Assembly (NCBI RefSeq): GCF_001528665.1
Contig: NZ_BBYJ01000010.1
Location: 62,001 to 126,000 of the forward strand
Length of the DNA: 64,000 nt
Origin: Microtetraspora malaysiensis
Lineage (GTDB): Bacteria > Actinomycetota > Actinomycetes > Streptosporangiales > Streptosporangiaceae
Direction: 5' to 3'
The notes below the pieces were generated by a model. That model worked only from the letters and a program-made list of their open reading frames with translations, searched no databases and was not told the origin of the DNA. How positions within the stretch are numbered: position 1 is the stretch's first letter; each line of letters opens with the position of its first letter. The position numbers were made by a program, and so were the translations under genes. Of the stretch, positions 34,792 to 45,195 are shown in pieces.

Positions 34792-37428
34792 ATGCGGGGG
34801 CGGACACCGCTGGTATTCCGGCGCGCACTGAGCGAACCGCTCCTGCTGGCGGCGGCGTTCGGCTCGATCCTGCTCGCCACGACCACGCTGGTCGCCCTCA
34901 TGACGTACGCCGCCTCGGTGACCAACCTGGGCGTGCGGCAGGCGGTCGAGACGGCGCCGCCCACTCTCACCTCCACCACCGTCACGTCCTCGGTGAAGGC
35001 CGACGACTACGCCGGCATCGACCGGACGGTCCGCGACGGCATCACGCGCGGGTACGCCGGGCTCCCGCACCGCGTGGTGAGCGGCGCCCGGTCCGACTCG
35101 TACGCGATGCCCGGCCAGGAGGGGCGCGAGCGGCCCGACCTGACCCGGTTCGCCACCTACGACGACCTGCGGGAGCGCGCCGATCTGGTCGCTGGCGCGT
35201 GGCCGGCCGAGAGCCCCGCCGGGACGGTGGAGGCCGCGCTCTCCCAGCCCGCCGCCGAGGCGATGCGGGTGACCTCGGGCGGCGAGTTCGCGATCGTCGG
35301 CCGATTGGACGGCAGCACGGTCAAGGTCAAGATCTCCGGGATCTTCCGGCTGCGCGCCTCCGACGGTGGCCGGTGGGCGGGCGACGAACTACTCCGCAAC
35401 GGCACCCAGGTCGGCGACTACACCACGTACGGGCCGCTCGTGATCCCTGCGACGACGTTCGTCAGCCGGTTCGCCACAAGCGTCACGGCGAGCTGGACGG
35501 CCGTGCCCGACCTGAGCGGTCTGACCCGCGAGGACCTGCGTCCCCTGGCCGCGTCGGTCACCGGCATCACGGCCACGCTCCGGGGCGGATGCGCGGGATG
35601 CACGGTCACCACCGGCCTCCCCGCGATGCTCACCCAGCTCGACCGGGCCGCGCTCGTCGCCCGCTCGACGATGTTGATCCCGGTGTTGCAGCTTCTGGTG
35701 CTCGCCGCGTACGCGCTGACGCTGACGGCGCGGCTGCTGTCCGACCACCGCCGGATGGAGGTGGCTCTGCTGCGGTCGCGCGGCGCGGGCTCGGTCCGGC
35801 TGGCCGCTCTGGCGGGCGGCGAGGCGCTGCTGGTCGCGCTGCCCTGCGCGGTGGCCGCGCCGTACCTGGCGCCATTCCTGCTCGCGCTGGTCGGCGGCAC
35901 CGGGACGCCGCTGTGGCAGAACCCGGGCGCGACGGCCTTCGCCATCTCGGCCGCCGTGGCGCTGGCCTGCGCGGTGTTGCTCGCGCTCCCCGCGGTGCTC
36001 GGGGCGCGCCGGACGTACGTCGAGGAGCAGGGGGCGCGCGGGCGTGGCGACCGGCAGGGCATCCTCCAGCGGGCCGGGGCCGACCTGGCGCTGCTGGTGG
36101 TGGCGGCGCTGGCGATCTGGCAGCTCCAGCGCTACGGCGCGCCGGTGACCGAGACGACCAGCGGCGATCTGGGCATCGACCCGCTCATCGTGATCGGCCC
36201 GGCGCTCGCGCTGCTCTGCGGCGGCCTGCTGGGCCTGCGGCTGGTGCCCCTCGTCTCCCGGCTCCTTGAGCGGGCGACGACGCGGCGGCCCGGCTTCGCG
36301 GCCGCCGTCGGGGTGCGCCAGGTGAGCAGGCGGCCCGCCCGCTACTCGGGGCCCGCGCTGCTGCTGACGATGGCCGTCGCGATCGGGGCGCTGTCCCTGG
36401 CCACCTCGGCCACCTGGCGGCAGTCGCAGGACGACCAGGCCCGGCATCTGGCCGGCGCCGACCTGCGGGTGACCGCCCAGCAGGGGGACACCGGGGACGG
36501 CTTCTCCGCGCTGCCCGGCGTCACCGCGCTCACGCCCGTCCACCGCGTACGGGCCTCCATGGGAGACGGTGACGTCGATCTTCTCGCGGCGGACGCGGCC
36601 CGGCTGCCGGAGGTCATGCTGCTACGTCCGGACCTGTCCGACGCGCCGCTCGCCACGCTGGCCTCCCGTCTCTCCGGGAACGGCACGGCGCTGCCGGTCG
36701 TGGTCACCGACGACCTGGCCAAGGAGCGCACCCTCACCATCGACTCGTCGCCCGTCCCGATCGACGTGGTGGGGACCGTACGGGCCATGCCGGGCACGCC
36801 CGCGGGCGCCTCGGCCGTCCTCGCCGACCTGGCCGCGCTGCGTACTGCCACCGGGGCCTCGGTCAAGGCGACGGAGTGGTGGCTGGCCGCCTCCGGCCAC
36901 GACACCTCGGCCGCCGCGGCGGCGCTGGCGAAGCAGGGGGCGAGCGTGACCGAGGTGACCGCCCTCGGCCGGCAGCTCAGGGACGATCCGCTGGCGGGCG
37001 GGCTGCGGGGCGCGCTGGTGCTCGGCTTCGTCGCCGCGCTCGCGTTCGCCGTGCTGGGCTTCCTGGTGAACGCGGCCGTGTCCGCGCGCGAGCGCCGGTC
37101 GGAGTTCGCCCTGCTCGGGGCGCTCGGCGTCGGCTTCCGGCAGATGCTCGGCCTGCTCGCCGTCGAGCAGTCGTTCGTCATCGGGCTGTCGCTGGTCGGA
37201 GGCGTGCTGCTGGCGGCCGGGGTCGCGCTGGCGGTGGTGCCGTCCATCGTCCTGACGGGGCAGGCGACGGCGGTGACGCCGCCGGTGGTGCTGGATATCC
37301 CGTGGCCGGGCATCGCCGCGCTCGCCCTCGGGGTGGGGGCGGTGCTGCTGGCGGTCATATTCGGGCTGGCCCGCTCGCTGCACCGGCGCGGGCCGGGCGG
37401 CGTGCTGCGTTCGGGGGAGGACCGATGA
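34792..37428 (+). CDS. ABC transporter permease, FtsX-like (first)
   Basis: An 878-residue permease of the MacB/FtsX type. An N-terminal membrane helix (about 18-45) is followed by a large extracytoplasmic domain (50-285), then a bundle of helices (about 290-430), a second periplasmic-like domain, and the closing FtsX helices (about 740-860; FVAALAFAVLGFLVNAAVSA). The doubled arrangement is typical of actinobacterial mechanotransmission or lipid/peptide exporters. Its stop overlaps the next permease gene as ATGA. Both permeases and two ATPases form one operon, so they presumably make one heteromeric complex. The substrate is not known. Confidence 0.88.
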   Translation: MRGRTPLVFRRALSEPLLLAAAFGSILLATTTLVALMTYAASVTNLGVRQAVETAPPTLTSTTVTSSVKADDYAGIDRTVRDGITRGYAGLPHRVVSGARSDSYAMPGQEGRERPDLTRFATYDDLRERADLVAGAWPAESPAGTVEAALSQPAAEAMRVTSGGEFAIVGRLDGSTVKVKISGIFRLRASDGGRWAGDELLRNGTQVGDYTTYGPLVIPATTFVSRFATSVTASWTAVPDLSGLTREDLRPLAASVTGITATLRGGCAGCTVTTGLPAMLTQLDRAALVARSTMLIPVLQLLVLAAYALTLTARLLSDHRRMEVALLRSRGAGSVRLAALAGGEALLVALPCAVAAPYLAPFLLALVGGTGTPLWQNPGATAFAISAAVALACAVLLALPAVLGARRTYVEEQGARGRGDRQGILQRAGADLALLVVAALAIWQLQRYGAPVTETTSGDLGIDPLIVIGPALALLCGGLLGLRLVPLVSRLLERATTRRPGFAAAVGVRQVSRRPARYSGPALLLTMAVAIGALSLATSATWRQSQDDQARHLAGADLRVTAQQGDTGDGFSALPGVTALTPVHRVRASMGDGDVDLLAADAARLPEVMLLRPDLSDAPLATLASRLSGNGTALPVVVTDDLAKERTLTIDSSPVPIDVVGTVRAMPGTPAGASAVLADLAALRTATGASVKATEWWLAASGHDTSAAAAALAKQGASVTEVTALGRQLRDDPLAGGLRGALVLGFVAALAFAVLGFLVNAAVSARERRSEFALLGALGVGFRQMLGLLAVEQSFVIGLSLVGGVLLAAGVALAVVPSIVLTGQATAVTPPVVLDIPWPGIAALALGVGAVLLAVIFGLARSLHRRGPGGVLRSGEDR

Positions 37429-39935
37429 TCCGGCTGTTCGCGGCCCACCGGGGTACGGCGGCCCTGCTCGCGCTGCTCACGCTGGCCGGGTCACTGCTAC
37501 TGGCCGGGCTGCCCCGGGCTCTGGAGGCGTCCCTGGACAAGAGCGCGGAGACCATGCTGCGGACCTCGCCTCCGCTGACGACCGCGCTGACCGTCGTATT
37601 GGACGGCGCCTACAGCTTCAGCCAGCCGACGAGCGTCGACGCGATGACGCGGGCGAACTCCTCGTGGCGGTCCGCGATGCCGCCGACCGGACGCGGCATC
37701 CTGGACGGCATCCCCAGGTTCGGCCACGGGATGCGGAACAAGATGCAGATCGGGCGGCACCGCTACCTGACCCTCGGCTGGGACAACGACATCGCCAACC
37801 GGATCAGGTATGTCGCGGGCGGGCCTCCCGGTCCGAGTGACGAGCAGAGGCAGTACGAGGTCTCCTTCCCGGCCGCGCCCGCCGCCGAGCTCGGCATCAA
37901 GCTCGGCGACACGATCGGGTTCGAGGGGTACCAGGCCGTGGTCAGCGGTCTCTGGGAGCCGCTGGCCCCCGACGACGTGTACTGGACCGCATACCACAGC
38001 GGAGCAGCGAAGATCGTCAAATCCCGCCCACCGGGCGGCGACGAGGACGATCTGCTGATCTCCGGTCTGGCCAACGGAGACGCGCTGGCGAGCGGAGATC
38101 TCCAGCTGATCTACAGCTGGACCTTTCAGGTGAACCCGGCGGCCGTCACCGCCCGCAACGGGCGGGACGTGCTCGACGCCCTGGCCGAGGCGGACCGCGT
38201 GGTGAGATCCGCCCCGCGCGGTTTCTCGGTCAGCACGGGGATCCCCTTCCAGGGGGAGGACACCACTCTCGTCACCGGGCTCGACCAGCTCATCAAGGAA
38301 TTCCTCGATCGGCTCGCCACCACGCGCGCGCTGATGGCCGTGCTGCTCGGCGGGTTCGCCGTGGCCTGCCTCGGCACGATCGCGCTCGCCGTACGGCTCA
38401 TCGGCGCGCGGATGCACGGCGCCCTCTCCCTGATGCGGGCGCGCGGCGCGTCACTGCCAAGGGTCACGATCGTGGGCGGCGGGGTCGTCGCGCTCGCCAT
38501 CGCGCCCGCCGCACTGGTGGGCGCCGGGCTCTCGCTGCTGGTGCCCGGGCCGTTCCTGCCGATCCTGCTGCTCGGCCCCGTGGCCTTGGCCGTCGCGGCC
38601 ATCGCGTACGCGGGTGGGGCGACGGCGCACACCCACCGGCAGCCCCTCAACGAGCGCAGGGACGACGTGGTGACGCGCCGGCCGTCCCCCCGGCGGATCG
38701 CGCTGGAGGTCCTGGTCGTCCTGCTCGGAGCCGGAGGCGTCCAGCTCCTGCGCACCCGCGGCCTCGGCGACGACCCGTTCATGATGGTGGTGCCCGCGCT
38801 GCTCACGGTGGCCGCCGCGCTGGTCGCGCTGCGCGTCTACCCGTTCCCGCTCCGGCTGCTGCTGCGCCTGGCCGCCCGCCGCCGGGACGCCGCGCCGTAC
38901 CTGGGGCTGGCCATGGCGGCGCGGGCCGCGACCGGCGCGACCCTGCCGGTGCTGACGCTGCTGCCCGCGCTCGCAATCTGCGCGTACAGCGCGGTGACCG
39001 CCGACGGCCTCTCCACGGCGCAACGCCTGGCCGCCTGGCAGCAGGTCGGCGCCGAGATCCGGGTGCAGCGGTCGGAAGGCATCCCCGCCGACCTGATCGA
39101 GCGGATCCGGAAGACGCCCGGGGTGAACCAGGTCGTGCCCGCCGCGGTCGGCAAGACCCACGCCGAGGTGGGGTTCACCGGCCGGGACACCGCCGTCGTG
39201 GCGGTCGACCTGAACGCCTACCGGAAGCTGGTGGCAGGCAGCCCGCTGGAGGTCCCCACGGCGCCCGCGAGCGGGGCCCTCGTGTCCTCCGACATGGCCA
39301 CGATGGCGAGCTTCGACATCGCCTGGCCCGAGCGGCTGACCGTACAACCCAAGGGGAAGATCGCGTCGCTGCCGGGGGTGGACACCACCGACCTGGGGCT
39401 CATCGTCCTCCCCGCTCTGCCGCAGCACACGAACACCCTGCTGATCAGCGGCGACGCCGAGGCCGTCAAAGCTGCCATGCCAGCCGGCACGGTGATCCAC
39501 ACCGTGGACGGCACGCTCACGGAGATCACCTCGGTGCCGCTCACGTCCACCCTGATGACCGGGCTGCGCGTCGTCACGCTGGCCCTCGCCGCGTACGCGC
39601 TGGCGGCCGTGGCGATCATGCTGGTGTCCGGGGCGGCGGAGCGGTCCCGCGCCCTGATCCTGCTGCACGCGATCGGCCTGACCCGCCGCCAGGCGAAGGG
39701 CATGACGGTGCTCGAAATCGGCCCGGTGCTCGTCCTCTCCGTTCTCGCCGGGCTCGCGCTCGGGCTCGGCCTGCCCACGCTGTTCGGGGACGGCATCGAC
39801 CTGTCCGCGTACGCCGGGCTGCGGTTCGGCGACTATCCGATCGACCCGGTCATGCCCGCCCTGCTGGCCGGCGGGATGGCCGTCGCCGCCCTCGCGGGCG
39901 TCTACCTTGGAGGCAGCCGTGCAAAGTCTCGCTGA
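37425..39935 (+). CDS. ABC transporter permease, FtsX-like (second)
   Basis: An 836-residue partner of the preceding permease, translated from an ATGA overlap. It opens MIRLFAAHRGTAALLALLTL with a membrane helix, has an extracytoplasmic domain at about 45-280, a helix bundle near 300-400 (LMAVLLGGFAVACLGTIALA), a second outer domain and a final FtsX bundle (about 690-825; VTLALAAYALAAVAIMLVSG). The sequence is clearly distinct from the first permease, so this is a heterodimer rather than a recent copy. The ATPase gene starts 16 bases before its stop. Confidence 0.88.
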   Translation: MIRLFAAHRGTAALLALLTLAGSLLLAGLPRALEASLDKSAETMLRTSPPLTTALTVVLDGAYSFSQPTSVDAMTRANSSWRSAMPPTGRGILDGIPRFGHGMRNKMQIGRHRYLTLGWDNDIANRIRYVAGGPPGPSDEQRQYEVSFPAAPAAELGIKLGDTIGFEGYQAVVSGLWEPLAPDDVYWTAYHSGAAKIVKSRPPGGDEDDLLISGLANGDALASGDLQLIYSWTFQVNPAAVTARNGRDVLDALAEADRVVRSAPRGFSVSTGIPFQGEDTTLVTGLDQLIKEFLDRLATTRALMAVLLGGFAVACLGTIALAVRLIGARMHGALSLMRARGASLPRVTIVGGGVVALAIAPAALVGAGLSLLVPGPFLPILLLGPVALAVAAIAYAGGATAHTHRQPLNERRDDVVTRRPSPRRIALEVLVVLLGAGGVQLLRTRGLGDDPFMMVVPALLTVAAALVALRVYPFPLRLLLRLAARRRDAAPYLGLAMAARAATGATLPVLTLLPALAICAYSAVTADGLSTAQRLAAWQQVGAEIRVQRSEGIPADLIERIRKTPGVNQVVPAAVGKTHAEVGFTGRDTAVVAVDLNAYRKLVAGSPLEVPTAPASGALVSSDMATMASFDIAWPERLTVQPKGKIASLPGVDTTDLGLIVLPALPQHTNTLLISGDAEAVKAAMPAGTVIHTVDGTLTEITSVPLTSTLMTGLRVVTLALAAYALAAVAIMLVSGAAERSRALILLHAIGLTRRQAKGMTVLEIGPVLVLSVLAGLALGLGLPTLFGDGIDLSAYAGLRFGDYPIDPVMPALLAGGMAVAALAGVYLGGSRAKSR

Positions 39936-40839
39936 CCTGGAGGCACAGGCCGGAGCGGCGAACGCCGCGTTCGGCGCGACCGCCCACATTCTGTGCGACA
40001 ACCTGGTGCGCATCTACAAGACCGAGGGCGTCGAGGTGGTCGCCCTGCAGGGGCTCGACCTGCTGATCGACAAGGGCGAGCTGATCGCGATCGTCGGTGC
40101 GTCCGGGTCGGGTAAGTCGACACTGCTCAACGTGCTCTCCGGGCTGGATGTCCCGACCGCCGGGCTGGCCCGGGTCGCCGGCATGGACCTGCTGTCGATG
40201 ACCGCCAAGGACCGGCTGCGGTTCCGCCGCTCCGTGGTCGGGTTCATCTGGCAGCAGACGGCACGCAACCTGCTCCCCTACCTCAGCGCGCAGGAGAACG
40301 TGCTGCTGCCCATGCGGCTGGCGACCGGAAAGGTGGACCGGGCGCGGGCGGGCGAGCTGCTCGACCTGCTCGGCGTGGCCGACTGCGCCGGGCGGCGTCC
40401 CGGCGAGATGTCGGGCGGCCAGCAGCAGCGCGTCGCGATCGCTGTGGCGCTGGCCAACTCGCCCGAGGTGATCCTGGCCGACGAGCCGACCGGCGAGCTC
40501 GACAGCGACACCTCCGAGCAGGTCTTCGGCGCGCTGCGCCGGGCCAACCGTGAGCTCGGCGTCACCGCCGTCATCGTCACGCACGACCCCCTGGTCGCCG
40601 ACGAGGTGGACCGTACGATCGGCATCCGGGACGGGCGGACCTCCAGCGAGACGCTCCGCCGTACCTCCGAGGACGGAGGCGTGGTCGCCGAGGAGTACGC
40701 CGTGCTCGACCGGGCCGGCCGGATGCAGCTCCCGCGTGACTTCATGACCGCGCTGGACATGGAGCGCCGGGTACGGCTGGAGCTCGAACACGACCACATC
40801 GGGGTGTGGCCCGCCAACCAGGGAGACGAGCAGTCATGA
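39919..40839 (+). CDS. ABC transporter ATP-binding protein (first)
   Basis: A 306-residue ATPase of the MacB/LolD class. Walker A is GASGSGKST, the signature MSGGQQQR, Walker B VILADEPTGELD and the H-loop VTHD. An N-terminal extension of about 25 residues and a C-terminal extension of about 60 residues beyond the nucleotide-binding core set it apart from the next ATPase. GTG at 39919 has GGAGG five bases upstream (39909-39913); it overlaps the permease gene by 17 bases. The following ATPase gene begins within its stop codon. Confidence 0.93.
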   Translation: MQSLADLEAQAGAANAAFGATAHILCDNLVRIYKTEGVEVVALQGLDLLIDKGELIAIVGASGSGKSTLLNVLSGLDVPTAGLARVAGMDLLSMTAKDRLRFRRSVVGFIWQQTARNLLPYLSAQENVLLPMRLATGKVDRARAGELLDLLGVADCAGRRPGEMSGGQQQRVAIAVALANSPEVILADEPTGELDSDTSEQVFGALRRANRELGVTAVIVTHDPLVADEVDRTIGIRDGRTSSETLRRTSEDGGVVAEEYAVLDRAGRMQLPRDFMTALDMERRVRLELEHDHIGVWPANQGDEQS

Positions 40840-41519
40840 CCGATCAACCGCTGGTCGTCGTCGACGGCGTGCGCAAGGTCTACCCCAAGGGGGTCGAGGC
40901 GCTGCGCGGAGTGTCGTTCGAGGCGTACCCAGGGGAGCTGGTCGCCCTCCGCGGCCGGTCCGGCTCGGGGAAGACGACACTGCTCAACATGGTCGGCGGC
41001 CTGGACCGGCCGGACGAGGGCCGGATCGAGGTCGCCGGGCAGACCGTGACCGAGTTGCCCGAGGCCGCCCTGCTGGAACTGCGCCGGGACGTGATGGGGT
41101 TCGTGTTCCAGTCGTTCGGGCTGATCCCGGTGCTGTCCGCGGCCGAGAACGTCGGGGTGCCGCTCCGCCTGGCCCGCGCGGCGGTCGCCGAGCGCGAGGA
41201 GCGGGTCCGGATCCTGCTCAGCCTGGTCGGTCTGCGCGATCACATGAACCAGCGGCCGTACGAGCTGTCCGGCGGGCAGCAGCAGCGGGTGGCCATCGCC
41301 CGCTCGCTGGCGAACCGGCCCCGGCTGCTCATCGCCGACGAGCCGACCGGTCAGCTCGACTCACACACCGCGCTCCAGATCATGCAGTTGCTCCAGGCGC
41401 TGGTCCGCAGTGAAGGGGTGACGGCGCTGGTCGCCACCCACGATCCCAAGCTGATCACCCTCGCCGACCGCGTACTGGAGCTGCGCGACGGCGCCATCCT
41501 GGAGGAAACCGCCGTCTGA
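40836..41519 (+). CDS. ABC transporter ATP-binding protein (second)
   Basis: A 227-residue compact ATPase: Walker [10 protein letters not shown], signature LSGGQQQR, Walker [14 protein letters not shown]-loop ATHD. The size is that of a bare LolD/MacB-type domain. The ATG overlaps the previous stop codon (ATGA). With the first ATPase it would supply the two nucleotide sites of the permease pair. It converges with holA; only ten bases separate the two stop codons. Confidence 0.94.
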   Translation: MTDQPLVVVDGVRKVYPKGVEALRGVSFEAYPGELVALRGRSGSGKTTLLNMVGGLDRPDEGRIEVAGQTVTELPEAALLELRRDVMGFVFQSFGLIPVLSAAENVGVPLRLARAAVAEREERVRILLSLVGLRDHMNQRPYELSGGQQQRVAIARSLANRPRLLIADEPTGQLDSHTALQIMQLLQALVRSEGVTALVATHDPKLITLADRVLELRDGAILEETAV

Positions 41520-41529
41520 GCCGCCCGGA

Positions 41530-42492
41530 TCAGCGGCCGGTGCGGCTCGCGACGATGATCTGCACCGCCCGTTCCAGGGCGTACGCCGGGTCGGTGCCCG
41601 CTCCCTTCACCTGCTCGTCGGCGACGGCGACGGCCTGCATGGCTCGGGAGATGCCGTCCTGACCCCAGCCGCCGAGCTGGCGCTTCACCCGGTCGATCTT
41701 CCACGGAGGCATCCCGACGTGGCTGGCGAGCTGGCCGCCCCGGAGGTTGCGGGGGGCGCCGCCGACCTTGGCGAGCGACCGCAGGCCGCCCGCGAGGGCG
41801 CTGACGATCAGCACGGGCGCCACCCCCGTCGCCAGCGCCCACCGGAGCTGTTCGAGCGCCTCGCCGAGCCGCCCTTCGATGGCCAGGTCGGCGATGGTGA
41901 ATCCGCTGACCTCGGCCCTGCCCCGGTGGTACCGGGCGACCGCGGCCTCGTCGATCTTGCCCTCGGTGTCGAAGGCGAGCTGGCCGCAGGCGGCGGCGAG
42001 CTCACGCAGGTCGCTCCCGACCGCGTCGAGAAGCGCCTGCGCGGCGCCCGGAGAGATCGACCGGCCGGCGCGCTTGATCTCCCCCTTGATGAAGTCCAGC
42101 CGCTCGGCGGGCTTGGTCAGTTTGGAGACGGTGACGACGTCCGCTCCGGCCTTCTTCACGCCCTCGACGAGCGCCTTGCCCTTCACGCCGCCCGGATGCG
42201 CCAGCACGAGCACCGCGTCCTCCGCCGGATGGGCCGCGTACTTGACGACCTCGGCGATGACATCCTTGGCGAGGTCCTGGGCGGACCGGATCACGATCAC
42301 GGACCTCTCGCCGAAGAGAGAGGGAGAGGACAGTCCGGTGAGCTCTCCGGGCTCGACCTTCCCGCCGACCAGGTCGTGGACCTCGGCCCCGGGATCGTCC
42401 GCGCGCACAGCCGCCACGACGGATGAGACCGCCCGGTCGGCCAGGAGTTCCTCGTCGCCGACGACCAGGGTCACGGGTGCTGCAGTGGCCAT
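41530..42492 (-). CDS. holA: DNA polymerase III delta subunit
   Basis: This 320-residue clamp-loader subunit opens the beta clamp. The N-terminal AAA-like part has VTLVVGDEELLADRAVSSVV and LFGERSVIVIRSAQDLAKDV. The C-terminal region (LRWALATGVAPVLIVSALAG) matches the collar domain. The family in actinobacteria has this length. ATG at 42490-42492 is favoured; an ATG four codons upstream (42504) is possible. A strong hairpin separates it from comEC, so it may have its own promoter in the 228-bp spacer. Confidence 0.92.
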   Translation of the reverse strand: MATAAPVTLVVGDEELLADRAVSSVVAAVRADDPGAEVHDLVGGKVEPGELTGLSSPSLFGERSVIVIRSAQDLAKDVIAEVVKYAAHPAEDAVLVLAHPGGVKGKALVEGVKKAGADVVTVSKLTKPAERLDFIKGEIKRAGRSISPGAAQALLDAVGSDLRELAAACGQLAFDTEGKIDEAAVARYHRGRAEVSGFTIADLAIEGRLGEALEQLRWALATGVAPVLIVSALAGGLRSLAKVGGAPRNLRGGQLASHVGMPPWKIDRVKRQLGGWGQDGISRAMQAVAVADEQVKGAGTDPAYALERAVQIIVASRTGR

Positions 42493-42577
42493 GCCTGGCA
42501 GCATGCCACGCCCAGCCCCGCCGCCGGGAATCGGACGTGGCCTCGGAGCCCGTCGGATGTCCGCAACCCTTGGCCGC

Positions 42578-42610
42578 GCCGCCGGTCTGGACGTGCTCCA
42601 GACCGGCGGC
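42578..42610 (-). terminator. terminator between comEC and holA
   Basis: A perfect 13-bp stem, GCCGCCGGTCTGG (42578-42590) with its complement at 42598-42610, and a seven-base loop. Confidence 0.7.
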
Positions 42611-42720
42611 ACCGCCGTGGGCCCCGCAGCCGTGAACAGCGAGGGCGGGGCGAGCCACGCCCGGCCCGGGTCCTTCGTCTGCCACGCGACCACGGCCGAC
42701 GGACGCCGGGTCCAGGTCCC

Positions 42721-45195
42721 TCATCGGCCGCGGGGAACGACCGCGAGGCGGCCGGCACGTTCGACGACGGCGACGTCGCCGGACAGATCGGTCCGATAGG
42801 TACGCATCCCCAGCAGGTGTAGGCGGGCCATGGTCAACGGGGCGGGATGCCCGTAGTCGTTGCCGGCGCCGACGCTGACCAGCGCCGCACCCGCCCTCGT
42901 CGCGGCCAGGAAATCGGGGTCCTGGCGAAGCGAACCGTGGTGCGGCACCTTCAGCACATCGACCGGCGGGACGCCGTGGCGCAGCAGCCTGGCCTGCGCC
43001 TCGGTCTCCACGTCGCCCGCGAGCAGCGCCGACCCGATCGGCGAGCCTCTCGCGTCGTACCACCGTACGAGCAGGACGACGCTGGCGTTGTTCGCGATGG
43101 CCCCCTCTCCGGACCCTTCCTGGGGCGCCTCGGGCTCGGGGGCGAGCACGGTGAGCTCGGCGGCGCCGAACCTCCACCGGCCACCCGGCGGCACCACCCA
43201 CTCCGGAATGCGCCGCGCGCGCAGTTCCGCGGAAACGCGCGCGCTCTCGCCCTCGGGTAGCCGTCCCGGACTGACGACGACGGCGCCCACACTTCGTCCA
43301 CGGAGCACTCCGGTCAGCCCGCCGACATGATCGAGGTGAGCATGGCTGAGGAACAGAAGCGGCACCCGCGTGACTCCCAGATCACGTAGGCATCGGTTCG
43401 CCGACCCCGGCTTCGGACCGGAGTCGATCACCACAGCGCTGCCGGGTCCGGTGGACAGGGCGAGGCCGTCGCCCTGCCCTACGTCGCACGCGACGAGCAG
43501 CCATCCCGGAGGCGGCCACGGCGACGTCGCCGGGCCGACGACCAGAACGGCGACGAGCGCGGCGGCCAGCACCCCCGCGACGAGGTACCGGCGGAACCTG
43601 CGACGCAGGATCAGCCAGCCCAGGGTGGCCGCGACGCCCAGGAGCGCGAGCCCCGGGACACCCCCCGGCCAGCCGACCGTCGCCGCCGGGAGCGCCGCCG
43701 CCCGTTCCGCGACGGCGATGATCCACGCGGCGGCCAACCCCGCAGGCCGGACCAGCAGTTGGGCGGCGGCCATGCTGACGGGGGCGACGATCGCCGCGCC
43801 GAAGCCGAGCAGGGTCGCCGGCGCCACGGCCGGGCCCGCCAACAGGTTCGCGGGGATCGCCACCACGTCGAGTTGCCCGGACATGAGCACCAACAGCGGC
43901 GTGACGGCCACCTGCGCCGCCGCCGGTACGGCTATCGCCTCGGCCAGCCAACCGGGCATCCGCGCCGCCATCCGATTTCGCCATCGGGGAGCCAGCACGA
44001 GGATGCCGCCGGTGGCGAAGACCGACAGCGCGAAGCCGTACTGCCGGGCGAGCCCGGGATTGAAGAGGATCAGGCCGAGCACCGTGGCGGAGAGCGCGGC
44101 CAGGCCATCCCGGGACCGTCCCGTGCCCAGGGCGAGCGCCGCCACGATCCCCATGGCGAGCGCCCGGACCACGCTGGGCGAAGGCCGGGCGACGATCGCG
44201 AACCCCACCATGGCGAGGGCCGCCAGGATCGCCCGCGCGGGGAGCGGAAGCCCCATGAGTCTTGCGATCGCCAGGGCGGCACCGGCGATGAATGCCAGGT
44301 TGGCCCCGGACACCGCCGTCAGGTGGGTGAGACCGGCGGCCGCGAAGTTCTCCTTGATCTCCTCGTCCAGGCGTGAGACGTCCCCGACGACCAGGCCGGG
44401 CAACAGTCCCCGCGGGCCCTGCGGAAGCACGTCACTCGCCTCACGCAAGCCCGCACGCAGTGCCCCGGCCGCCCGCTGCACCGCGGAGGGAGCGGACAGC
44501 ACCTCCGGCGGGCCCCGCACCACCAGCACGGCAGCCGTCAGATCTCCCCGGTCGGCCGTGCCCAACCGGCCGCGCACGCGGACGCGCTGGCTCGGCAGCA
44601 GAGTCCCCCATCCGTCGCCCGACGCGAGGACGACCACCGGCACATCGCCCCGAACCCGGTCGCCTTCCGCGACCTGGACGAAGAGCATCCGCGCTTCCAC
44701 CACGAAACTGTCTCGGCGTGTCAGGCCGCCACGCTGCGGTCTCGTCCGCGGGTCGTCGCCGATCTCGACCTCGGCGACGACGGTGGCGTGCCGAGCCGCG
44801 AGCTCCGCCACGGGTCCGGTGCTGACCGTGTGCACCTTGACGGCCACGACCGCCGCGGTCGCCGCACTACAGGCCAACGCCGCGAGAGCCGTACCGGCCA
44901 CGGGGCCGCGTGATCGCCCGGCACCGGAAACCGTCGATCCGCCCCTGGGACGACGACCGCTCCTGGTCAGCGCCCAGACCAGCAGCGCGGCGGACGCGAA
45001 GCCGACGGCCACGACGGCACCCGCCGTAGCGGAGCATCCGAGAAGCACGAGCGCGACCAGCCACGACACGATCGCCGGGCACACCAGGCGCAGGGAGTGG
45101 CCTGACGCCCACGGGGTGCCGCCCTTCGCGGAAGAGATCTCGCCGGGCGGCTCGGTGGCCGTGCCCGAACCGAGCCGGCGATCCGGACCGCTCAC
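42721..45195 (-). CDS. comEC: ComEC/Rec2 DNA-uptake channel
   Basis: An 824-residue membrane protein of the ComEC family, which moves single-stranded DNA across the membrane. The N-terminal DUF4131 part and an OB-like loop come first. The central Competence domain (about 265-500) has LTHLTAVSGANLAFIAGAAL. The C-terminal metallo-beta-lactamase domain carries the HxHxDH ligands in FLSHAHLDHVGGLTG. All parts are present, so the protein looks intact. The start GTG overlaps the comEA stop as GTGA. Many actinomycetes keep this pair although natural competence has not been shown for most. Confidence 0.94.
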   Translation of the reverse strand: MSGPDRRLGSGTATEPPGEISSAKGGTPWASGHSLRLVCPAIVSWLVALVLLGCSATAGAVVAVGFASAALLVWALTRSGRRPRGGSTVSGAGRSRGPVAGTALAALACSAATAAVVAVKVHTVSTGPVAELAARHATVVAEVEIGDDPRTRPQRGGLTRRDSFVVEARMLFVQVAEGDRVRGDVPVVVLASGDGWGTLLPSQRVRVRGRLGTADRGDLTAAVLVVRGPPEVLSAPSAVQRAAGALRAGLREASDVLPQGPRGLLPGLVVGDVSRLDEEIKENFAAAGLTHLTAVSGANLAFIAGAALAIARLMGLPLPARAILAALAMVGFAIVARPSPSVVRALAMGIVAALALGTGRSRDGLAALSATVLGLILFNPGLARQYGFALSVFATGGILVLAPRWRNRMAARMPGWLAEAIAVPAAAQVAVTPLLVLMSGQLDVVAIPANLLAGPAVAPATLLGFGAAIVAPVSMAAAQLLVRPAGLAAAWIIAVAERAAALPAATVGWPGGVPGLALLGVAATLGWLILRRRFRRYLVAGVLAAALVAVLVVGPATSPWPPPGWLLVACDVGQGDGLALSTGPGSAVVIDSGPKPGSANRCLRDLGVTRVPLLFLSHAHLDHVGGLTGVLRGRSVGAVVVSPGRLPEGESARVSAELRARRIPEWVVPPGGRWRFGAAELTVLAPEPEAPQEGSGEGAIANNASVVLLVRWYDARGSPIGSALLAGDVETEAQARLLRHGVPPVDVLKVPHHGSLRQDPDFLAATRAGAALVSVGAGNDYGHPAPLTMARLHLLGMRTYRTDLSGDVAVVERAGRLAVVPRGR

